A stretch of 64,000 nt of DNA from UBA1429 sp964482225 (GTDB taxonomy: Bacteria > Chloroflexota > Anaerolineae > UBA1429). The translations under genes and the position numbers were made by a program. Location: positions 1 through 64,000 of the forward strand of contig CAYZWT010000002.1 of NCBI GenBank assembly GCA_964482225.1. Direction: 5' to 3'. This document shows positions 1 to 6,967 of this stretch, piece after piece (within the stretch, counting starts at the first letter, position 1; each line of letters opens with the position of its first letter). A model generated the notes under the pieces. It was not told the DNA's origin. It made no database searches and saw only the letters and a program-made list of their open reading frames with translations.

Positions 1-87
1 ACACGGACTCAATCGATTATGTTTGTCATAACGTGGACTTTGGAAACGCCGTGCCAAGTTGATTCGTCTATCACAACGTGGCTACTT

Positions 88-1191
88 CTATTCGATGGCC
101 TGAACACAGGATGCCAGGTGCTCTACTGCCTGAGCAAATTCCTCGGCCACGTCCGTGCGCGAGAGTTGGATAAGCTCGTTCAGGCCAGTGGCACTACGCA
201 GTGAAATGGACTGGTAGGCGCAGATCGGCAGCCGTGGGTTATCCTTGAATCTTCGATCGGGACCACCTCTTTTGTTGACATAGCGCCAAGTGTAGTCCAC
301 AACTTGAGCATCAGAAGGAACTCCCTGATCTTCTATGAACCTGCTTACCGCGACCTCAAGCGCGAGGGCCGTATAGGCTACGGCTCCCACTCCGTTTGGA
401 GCATGTACCAGAATGCGGTCAGGGAAAAAGTGCACAGTCTGACGTCCTACTTCTATGGCGATCGTATCTATGTTGGTTTTCATAAAAGGGGGAGACGAGA
501 AGGATATCGAAGTAGGCTTGCGATCAACCAGGGTGTCTGCCCCAGCATGGTACTTCTTGTCGCGTACCTGCCCACTAGCAGCGATATGCCATACGCCTCG
601 GCACGAAGCCAACCCCGTCGCTGCTGTATGCAGACGCTGATAAGCTGTCTCTATGGAGTCCTCCAGGTCGTAGAGAAGGACTGTTGTCTTGCGAAGCTGA
701 TCTGCCCAGTGACCAGCGAGCACCCCTACTATCCCAATGCCCAGCACCGCCACAAGCATCTGTGACGAGAAGCTAGATACCAACGCTAGAAATAGTCCTA
801 CCCCGCTCAGCACCAAGGCCGTACTTCGCAGAGAGAGCTTTCGCCTTTTCCCATTTAGCTCGGCGAGAAGCTCTGTCGAGGACGAATCAACTAGCGCGAC
901 CACATCTGCCGAATCTATTTCCGCCAGCGGGTCGTGGGTCGGAGCCGTGGGCTCCTCAAGTAGACTCTGACTACCAGATGCAACATCCGAAAACGGGGAC
1001 GCTTTGCCATCTGCTAACGAGGGTAGGGTTCGGCGATAGTAGATGCCCTTGCGACCCATGTGGATATAGTTGCCACGTGGTCCTGCACCTATCCGGAACC
1101 CAGGTATTCCTGCTGACACCCCGATACCTGATTTCGACAGGTTGAACCTGATTGGCCCGACACGGACGCTTTTTCGCAAGTAGAACCCCAT
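88..1191 (-). CDS. DUF4236 domain-containing membrane protein
   Basis: The first ~60 residues match the DUF4236 pattern: an RKS..-GP-R.NLSKSG.GVS.G start followed by glycine-rich turns and YYRRTLP. The function of this family is not established. A double hydrophobic stretch follows at about residues 125-160, then a soluble C-terminal half of about 200 residues that I do not recognise. The ATG is preceded by a GGAGGGG ribosome site 7 bases away. Base composition is visibly lower in GC than the rest of the window, and codon use is less biased, so it may have been acquired by transfer. It is divergent from the sensor kinase, separated by about 470 bases. The domain call is fairly sure; the role is unknown. 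Confidence 0.8.
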   Translation of the reverse strand: MGFYLRKSVRVGPIRFNLSKSGIGVSAGIPGFRIGAGPRGNYIHMGRKGIYYRRTLPSLADGKASPFSDVASGSQSLLEEPTAPTHDPLAEIDSADVVALVDSSSTELLAELNGKRRKLSLRSTALVLSGVGLFLALVSSFSSQMLVAVLGIGIVGVLAGHWADQLRKTTVLLYDLEDSIETAYQRLHTAATGLASCRGVWHIAASGQVRDKKYHAGADTLVDRKPTSISFSSPPFMKTNIDTIAIEVGRQTVHFFPDRILVHAPNGVGAVAYTALALEVAVSRFIEDQGVPSDAQVVDYTWRYVNKRGGPDRRFKDNPRLPICAYQSISLRSATGLNELIQLSRTDVAEEFAQAVEHLASCVQAIE

Positions 1192-1363
1192 TGTCTACCC
1201 CTCCACATGCCCTGTTCCATGCTTTTTCATGCCTTGAAAGCCAATTCGCGTGATTCATCACGGATGATGGTACTCGAAGAGACGCAACCTTGTCCAGTTT
1301 GATCTCTTTCGGGGCCGGCGCTTCCAAAGCCAGCATTATGTATATGTATCAGCCAATCGAGAG

Positions 1364-1408
1364 GGCGCTAGCTAGCGCCTGGGCGAACTGCGCATTCATG
1401 CGCCCAGG
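1364..1408. repeat. Two overlapping inverted repeats
   Basis: GGCGCTAGCTAGCGCC at 1364-1379 is a perfect palindrome. It overlaps by two bases a second dyad whose 8-bp arms are CCTGGGCG (1378-1385) and CGCCCAGG (1401-1408), with a 15-base loop. There is no T-run on either side, so a protein-binding site or an mRNA-end structure is as likely as a terminator. Confidence 0.5.
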
Positions 1409-1561
1409 CTTACCCGTCTCCCGCCTGATCCTTGTCAGGACCGATCCTACCATGTCCTGCACAACATGCAAGAGGCAAAGCTCGTCTTGCACGCTGTCGG
1501 CGATTCGTCGCACGGCGCTTTACCATAACCACGACTTTGACAAGGCCCTGCTCGCCCCGCC

Positions 1562-1591
1562 TTGACAGCCCTTGTCGCAACGGGCTATTAT
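1562..1591 (+). promoter_or_regulatory. Sigma70-like promoter for the hybrid sensor kinase
   Basis: TTGACA (1562-1567), 18-bp spacer, TATTAT (1586-1591). Predicted transcription start is near 1598, about 60 bases before the kinase start codon. Confidence 0.7.
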
Positions 1592-1660
1592 CCGTGAAAT
1601 GATTGCTCGACGAACCAACCGGCGACAACTCATCTTTCTTCCCCCCGGTGAGGTGCTGTG

Positions 1661-4279
1661 ATGCATGTCTGGTTTCGCGCCCCAGGCCCTAGTTCGGCCC
1701 GGCCCCGCTGCTGGCCCATCCTATGCTGGACCTTCTGCGCTCTGTATCTCGCCGCCATGGGCGGCGGGCTTCGGGTGGCAGCCCAGAACCCCGTCCCAGA
1801 CGCCCAGCGCACCGCCGGCGGACAGGTCCTTCGTGTGGCCGTGTACGAGAGCCCTCCCCTTGCCTTTCGGGATGGCGGAGGCCAGTGGCAGGGCATCTAT
1901 CCCGATCTCTTGCGCGAGATTGCCGCCCGTGAGAAGTGGGAATTGGAGTGGCGGACCTGCGTATGGGTCGAATGTCTGGCATTGGTAACGAGTGGCGATG
2001 TAGACCTGTTGACTGCTATAGCCTACTCCGATGAGCGCGCCCGGTACATGGCGTTCAATCAGCAGACTGTGCTGGCCAATTGGGGCCAGGTCTATGCTCG
2101 CCCTGGATTGGGGATCGAGTCCCTTCTCGATCTACAGGGCAAGATGCTGGTCGGCACGGCCCAGGATACCCACTGGATCGCGCTGCGCGAGGCGCTGGAT
2201 CGGATGGATGTGACCTACTATCGCGTCGAGGTAGCGGATTTTGACGGCGTGCTCGCCGCGTTGAGCAAAGGCCAGGCCGATGCGGGCATCGTCAGCCGCC
2301 TGTTTGCCCTCGACCATGCCGATGCGTACATGGTGGAGGGCACGCCCATCATCATCAATCCGATCTCCTTGCGGTTCGCGGCGCCCCTGGTTGCTTCCGC
2401 CGACCTGCTGGAGACGCTGGATCGACAGCTAGAGGAACTCAAGGCCGAAGATGGATCGCCATATTATCGCGCCTTGCAGCGCTACATGCCCGATGCCATC
2501 GTGCCGACCCCGCCTGGCTGGTTGTTGCCGGTGGGCATTGTCGCAGGGGTGCTCGTTTGTGGGGCAGGCTGCGCGGCCCTCTGGTCCGGCCGTCAGGCGC
2601 GCCGCCGGGGCCGCGAGCTGGTCGGCTCGGCCCAGGCGCTGGCCTTGGAGGCGGCTCAGCGCGAAAAGGCCCAAGATGCCCTGGAGGAACGCGAGGCCTA
2701 CTATCGCCTCATTTTCGAGCATCTCTCGGACGTTGTATGCATCATGGATGGCGATCTGCGCATCCTGGATATCTCCCCTGCTGTGGAGACCATGCTGGGC
2801 TATACGCCGGAGGAGCTTGTCGGCTGCTCTGCCGAAGAGCTGATCCCTGAGGAAGAACTGGCGATGGTTGTGGAGCATGCAAGGCGTGTGCTGGCCAACG
2901 TGCCGAGGGCGGCTACGGTCTACCCACTCATCGCGCGAGACGGATCTATCCATCACGCCGAGGTGGCCGCCGCGCCTTTGAGCCAGGGCAAAGGGGGCAC
3001 GGTCATGGTGCTGGTGGCCCGAGATATCACGGCCCGCATGCTGGCCGACGAGCGGCTGCGCCAAACACGGGCCCAGCTCGTGCAGGCCCACAAGATGGAG
3101 AGCATCGCCTTGTTGGCGGGCGGCATCGCCCACGATTTCAACAACATGCTCACCTCGATCATGGGGAATATCGAGCTGGCCTTGCTGGATGTGGAGATCG
3201 AAGATGCGACCCAGCTACGCGCCGACCTGATCGAGGCGCAACGCTCGGCCGAGCGCGCCGCCGACCTGACGCGGCAATTGCTCCTCTTTAGCCACCGGCA
3301 GGCGCTCGAGATGATGCCCACCAGTCTGGGGCGGGTCGTGCAGGATATGCTTCGGATGCTTGCCAGGCTGATCGGCGAGGATATCCAGATTGCCGCCGAT
3401 ATCGGGTCCGATCTCCCGCCGATTTTGGGGGATACGGGCCAGTTGCAGCAGGTGTTAATGAACCTGTGCCTAAACGCCCGCGACGCCATGCCGGAGGGGG
3501 GCGCCCTGACCATCCAGGTAGATCAGGTCACCCTGAGCGAGGAGGATGCCTCGCGGGTGCTGCACGCCCAGGCGGGCCAGTACGCGCGCCTCTCGGTTAC
3601 CGACACGGGCATGGGCATGACGCCCGAGGTGCGAGAGCGCATCTTTGAACCGTTCTATACCACCAAGGCGCCCGGCCTCGGCACGGGCCTGGGGCTATCG
3701 GTCAGCTATGCTGTGGTGCAAGATCACGGCGGCTGGATCAACGTCTATAGTGAACCTGGGCAGGGCACCACCTTTCGGGTGTACTTGCCCGTACTGGCCG
3801 GGGACGATGACACACCATCCAAGCGCCAGGGCGCATCCCAGGATGCGTTGGCAGCCGGGGCAGGGCGCGGGGAGAGGATCCTGCTGGTCGAGGATGAGGA
3901 TGACGTGCGTCGCTTTGCCCTGGCGGCCCTGGCCAGCAACGGATACGAGGTGTACATCGCCGGTGACGCGTTCGAGGCGCTACGCCTGGCCGAGCAGCAT
4001 GCAGGCCAGCTCGATCTACTGTTTAGCGATGTCATTCTCCCCGATCAGACGGGCATCGAGCTGGCGGCGGCGTTGCGCGCTCGTTGGCCCGGCCTGCCGA
4101 TCCTGCTGGCCAGCGGCTATGCCGATCAGCGCTCCCATTCGGGCGTCGTGCAAAAGGAAGGCTATCCGTACATTCAAAAGCCATACAGATTGGCCCAGCT
4201 CTTGATGGCTGTGCGCCAGGCGCTGGATGGGAGCGCCGGCGAGCCCGATGCAGCGACGCCTATCACGCGCGCAGATTGA
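1661..4279 (+). CDS. Hybrid sensor histidine kinase with periplasmic substrate-binding (SBP_bac_3), PAS, kinase and receiver domains
   Basis: A membrane sensor for a small extracellular ligand. In order: signal-like segment to about residue 41; an SBP_bac_3 domain (about 57-270) of the type that binds amino acids in ABC transport; one membrane helix (about 285-308); a coiled coil; PAS (about 347-463); HisKA with phospho-acceptor H491 in GGIAHDFNNM; an ATPase domain with N-box NLCLNARDAM and G-boxes DTGMGM and GTGLGLSV; and a C-terminal receiver with acidic pair EDED and phospho-acceptor D790. The receiver is attached, so signal probably leaves by phosphotransfer to a partner not in this window. 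The ATG at 1661 has GGTGAGG 6 bases upstream; a GTG immediately before it is too close to that site. The downstream gene is trpS, but trpS has its own promoter and T-box. Confidence 0.9.
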   Translation: MHVWFRAPGPSSARPRCWPILCWTFCALYLAAMGGGLRVAAQNPVPDAQRTAGGQVLRVAVYESPPLAFRDGGGQWQGIYPDLLREIAAREKWELEWRTCVWVECLALVTSGDVDLLTAIAYSDERARYMAFNQQTVLANWGQVYARPGLGIESLLDLQGKMLVGTAQDTHWIALREALDRMDVTYYRVEVADFDGVLAALSKGQADAGIVSRLFALDHADAYMVEGTPIIINPISLRFAAPLVASADLLETLDRQLEELKAEDGSPYYRALQRYMPDAIVPTPPGWLLPVGIVAGVLVCGAGCAALWSGRQARRRGRELVGSAQALALEAAQREKAQDALEEREAYYRLIFEHLSDVVCIMDGDLRILDISPAVETMLGYTPEELVGCSAEELIPEEELAMVVEHARRVLANVPRAATVYPLIARDGSIHHAEVAAAPLSQGKGGTVMVLVARDITARMLADERLRQTRAQLVQAHKMESIALLAGGIAHDFNNMLTSIMGNIELALLDVEIEDATQLRADLIEAQRSAERAADLTRQLLLFSHRQALEMMPTSLGRVVQDMLRMLARLIGEDIQIAADIGSDLPPILGDTGQLQQVLMNLCLNARDAMPEGGALTIQVDQVTLSEEDASRVLHAQAGQYARLSVTDTGMGMTPEVRERIFEPFYTTKAPGLGTGLGLSVSYAVVQDHGGWINVYSEPGQGTTFRVYLPVLAGDDDTPSKRQGASQDALAAGAGRGERILLVEDEDDVRRFALAALASNGYEVYIAGDAFEALRLAEQHAGQLDLLFSDVILPDQTGIELAAALRARWPGLPILLASGYADQRSHSGVVQKEGYPYIQKPYRLAQLLMAVRQALDGSAGEPDAATPITRAD

Positions 4280-4304
4280 CAAGCCACCTCCCTTGTACTA
4301 TCAT
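4276..4304 (+). promoter_or_regulatory. Promoter of the trpS T-box transcript
   Basis: TTGACA (4276-4281), 17-bp spacer, TATCAT (4299-4304). The TTGACA overlaps the stop region of the kinase gene. Transcription should begin near 4311, just ahead of T-box stem I. Confidence 0.8.
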
Positions 4305-4310
4305 CTTGTC

Positions 4311-4590
4311 AGAAAGCGACGAACCGGAAGAGTAACCGGCCAAGCGGCGTTCAGAGAGCCCCCGCCAGGTGCAAAGGGGGTGCGCGCGCGGCCTGCGAAT
4401 GGGCCGGGGAGCTGCATGGGCGAACCAACAGTAGCCCACGCCGGCGGCAGCCCCGTTATCATGGCTGGGGTATCGGCGCAGGCCCGTACCTGGCGAGTGA
4501 GGCGCGGCCCGGGGGGCACGCCTAAGCAGGGTGGTATCGCGGGAGGTTCTCTCGTCCCTGATGGCCCATGGCCTCGGGCGAGAGTTTTTT
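4311..4590 (+). promoter_or_regulatory. T-box leader controlling trpS
   Basis: The leader carries the T-box landmarks in the right order. AGTA of the specifier-loop motif is at 4331-4334 and AGAGAGCC at 4353-4360. A GGTGCAA segment lies at 4368-4374. The upper stem I arms CCGGCC (4336-4341) and GGCCGG (4402-4407) can pair. A UGG triplet (Trp codon) at 4417-4419 followed by a purine is my candidate specifier. The conserved T-box AGGGTGGTATCGCGG is at 4528-4542, followed by an intrinsic terminator. Uncharged tRNA-Trp would stabilise the antiterminator and allow trpS transcription. The fourth base of the UGGN bulge is U, which would pair fully with discriminator A rather than the usual bacterial G73 of tRNA-Trp. 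Confidence 0.92.
4549..4590 (+). terminator. Terminator hairpin of the trpS T-box
   Basis: Arms 4549-4557 and 4576-4584 pair over 9 bp with one G-U, followed by six T at 4585-4590. The antiterminator pairs upstream of and into the 5' arm, as in other T-boxes. Confidence 0.85.
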
Positions 4591-4642
4591 GTGTCTTGTG
4601 CAGAGCATGATCTGGCGGCGCGCGCCGGGGAGGGGTGACGAC

Positions 4643-5722
4643 ATGGAAAGGAAACGCATTCTGACGGGTGACCGGCCTACAGGCAAGCTGCACCTGGGGC
4701 ACTATGTGGGGAGCCTGGCCAACCGGTTGCGCCTGCAGGATCAGTACGAGTGTTTCTTCATCGTGGCCGATCTGCACACCCTCACCACCAAGCCCGAGCG
4801 AGAGGCCATCGCCCAACTCGGCCAGAATATCCACGATGTGGTGCTCGATTATCTTGCGGCAGGCATTGATCCGGCCAAGAGCACCATCTATCTCCAGTCC
4901 GCCATCCCCTCGATCTATGAGATGAACCTGTTCTTCGAGATGCTGGTGACGGTGCCGCGCCTGCAACGCGTGCCCAGCATCAAGGATATGGCGCAGGCCG
5001 CCAACCTGAACGAGGAATCGCTGCCCTTTGGCCTGCTAGGCTATCCCGTCTTGCAGGCGGCCGATATCCTGATGCCACGGGCCCATCTGGTGCCCGTCGG
5101 GCGTGACAACGAGGCCCATGTCGAGATCACCCGCGAGATCGCGCGCCGCTTCAACTATCTCTATGGCGAGGTCTTTCCCGTGCCGGATGTCCTGATCAGC
5201 GAGGTGCCCTCGCTGGTGGGCACCGACGGACAGGCCAAAATGTCCAAGAGCCTGGATAACGCCATCTATCTCTCGGACGATGCGGCCACGGTGCGGCGCA
5301 AGGTGATGGGCATGTTCACCGATCCGAATCGGGTGCGCGCCGATATCCCCGGCAGGGTGGAGGGCAACCCGGTATTCATCTACCACGACGTATTCAACCC
5401 GGACCGGGCGCAGATCGAGGGCTTCAAGGCGCGCTATCGCGAGGGGCGCATCGGCGATGTCGAGGTCAAAGAGGCGTTGGCGCGCGCCCTGAACGCCTTC
5501 CTGGATCCGATCCGCGAGCGGCGGGCCTACTTTGAGGCCCAGCCTGGCATGGTGGAGCGGGTGCTCTATGAGGGTACCTTGCGCACCAGCAAGGAGGCGG
5601 AGCAAACCGTGGCTCTGATGCGCAAGGCTATGGGGCTGACGAGCATCTGGAATCGCATCTCGCGCAAGGGGCGCCAGGCCATCGAGCGCGAGACCCAGGC
5701 CGAGCCCTCGGCCCAGGGATAA
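4643..5722 (+). CDS. trpS: Tryptophan--tRNA ligase
   Basis: Charges tRNA-Trp with tryptophan in the cytoplasm. It is a class I synthetase of 359 residues, a normal bacterial length. The nucleotide-binding HLGH signature is at residues 17-20 and the KMSKS loop at 199-203. The open frame runs on upstream to 4568, but that part overlaps the T-box terminator. The ATG at 4643 is preceded by GGGGAGGGG and gives the normal N-terminus. Expression should rise when tRNA-Trp is uncharged. The gene is transcribed on its own; the next gene begins 39 bases downstream without an obvious terminator between them. Confidence 0.96.
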   Translation: MERKRILTGDRPTGKLHLGHYVGSLANRLRLQDQYECFFIVADLHTLTTKPEREAIAQLGQNIHDVVLDYLAAGIDPAKSTIYLQSAIPSIYEMNLFFEMLVTVPRLQRVPSIKDMAQAANLNEESLPFGLLGYPVLQAADILMPRAHLVPVGRDNEAHVEITREIARRFNYLYGEVFPVPDVLISEVPSLVGTDGQAKMSKSLDNAIYLSDDAATVRRKVMGMFTDPNRVRADIPGRVEGNPVFIYHDVFNPDRAQIEGFKARYREGRIGDVEVKEALARALNAFLDPIRERRAYFEAQPGMVERVLYEGTLRTSKEAEQTVALMRKAMGLTSIWNRISRKGRQAIERETQAEPSAQG

Positions 5723-5761
5723 TGTTGCTGCCGCAGGCATGTCTCGAATAGGGGGATGACC

Positions 5762-6967
5762 ATGCGCCGGATTGCGATGACCACGGCATGGGTGCTGGCC
5801 GCCGTCGCGCTAATCGCGCTGCCCGTGCGGGCCGATTGCGCGGGCAATCTGCTGCGCAACCAGGGCTTTGAGGGGGGCTTTTACCCTGGCACGCTCGTGG
5901 GCACCAGCGTATCGTCTCACATCGCCAACGATTGGCTCCCTTGGGCCGTGCTGGGCGATCCCACGCGCACCGAGGTCGGCTATAACTTTGAGCCCGAGTA
6001 CAAGATCCTGAACCGCTCCGAGCTGTCCGATGGCTGGTATCGGGTCTACCAAGGGGAGCGTGCCCAGGCGTTCTTTTCCATGTACTCGACCCACACGGCA
6101 GGGTTCTACCAACAGGTGCGCGTGCCCAGGGGCAGCCGCGTCACTTTTACCATCTGGGTGCAGATCTATACCGGCCAGGAAGATATCGTCGTTGACGGGC
6201 GCTATTCCGTCTCGGATCTGGTGCAGCCGCTCACCGAGCCCACGCGCTCGGTCAAGGGCCCGGGCGACTATCGTGTTTCCGTGGGCATTGATCCCTATGG
6301 CGATACGCCCGATGGGTTTGGCGCCCCGCTGCCCGACACCATCGTCTGGTCGCAACCGGTGCTGGATGTAGACACCCGCTCCTACGACGCTGCCGGCAAT
6401 CCGGTGGATGAATGGGTGCAACTGATGATCTCGACCATCGCGCTGGCGGATGAGATCACGGTCTATACCCGTGGGCAGCCCGATTTCCGCACCAAGCACA
6501 ACGATTCGTATTGGGATGATGCCTGCCTGGTGGCTGCGGCTGCCGAGACGCCCACACCGACACCCCGTCCGACCGAGACACCCAGGCCTTCGCCGACGCT
6601 GGCCCCATCACCTACCCCGTTGCCGACGGCCACGGCGACCCAGACGCCGCTCCCGATGCCCAGCCCCACGGCCACCGAGATGCCCCTGCCCACCATCGCG
6701 CCCACCGAGACACCCACGCTGATGGCCGTGACCGTCACGTTGCCCACCAGTACGCCGATCGCGACCCCGCCGCCCGCTGCGGCTCTGGTCGTGAACCGTG
6801 AGGTGGAGGCCCAATGGCTGGCGGAGCAGGGCGGGCCGCCCGTCAGCGCGCCCGCCGAGGAGCCCAGGGCCGAGCGCAGCCCCCTGGGCCTGGCCCTGCT
6901 GTACATCGTGAATGGGGTGTTGGTATTCCTGCTGATCTACTGGATTCGCATGGAACGCCGGGGCTAG
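5762..6967 (+). CDS. Secreted surface protein with jelly-roll-like domain, Thr-Pro linker and C-terminal anchor
   Basis: A 401-residue exported protein. It has a signal peptide ending near ALPVRA, then about 230 residues beginning N-L-L-R-N-Q-G-F-E-G-G. That opening is typical of carbohydrate-binding-like beta-sandwich domains that start with an NxxFE motif. A linker rich in Thr, Pro and Ser (about 259-343) follows, and a single membrane helix (about 375-395) ends in RMERRG. This architecture suggests the folded domain is displayed beyond the cell surface. No catalytic motif is visible. I chose the second ATG (5762) because the GGGGG at 5751-5755 abuts the first one. Its stop overlaps that of the convergent M16 gene in a shared CTAG. 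Confidence 0.7.
   Translation: MRRIAMTTAWVLAAVALIALPVRADCAGNLLRNQGFEGGFYPGTLVGTSVSSHIANDWLPWAVLGDPTRTEVGYNFEPEYKILNRSELSDGWYRVYQGERAQAFFSMYSTHTAGFYQQVRVPRGSRVTFTIWVQIYTGQEDIVVDGRYSVSDLVQPLTEPTRSVKGPGDYRVSVGIDPYGDTPDGFGAPLPDTIVWSQPVLDVDTRSYDAAGNPVDEWVQLMISTIALADEITVYTRGQPDFRTKHNDSYWDDACLVAAAAETPTPTPRPTETPRPSPTLAPSPTPLPTATATQTPLPMPSPTATEMPLPTIAPTETPTLMAVTVTLPTSTPIATPPPAAALVVNREVEAQWLAEQGGPPVSAPAEEPRAERSPLGLALLYIVNGVLVFLLIYWIRMERRG

Larger units (their letters stand above)
1192..1660. other. Intergenic region with overlapping inverted repeats and one promoter
   Basis: About 470 bases without a credible gene. The small open frames here have no ribosome site and no recognisable domain. The region holds a perfect 16-bp palindrome, a second hairpin overlapping it, and the kinase promoter, each listed separately. 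Confidence 0.6.

Noticed and set aside
4568..4642. N-terminal extension of trpS
   Set aside because: It overlaps the T-box terminator and adds residues not found in TrpRS.
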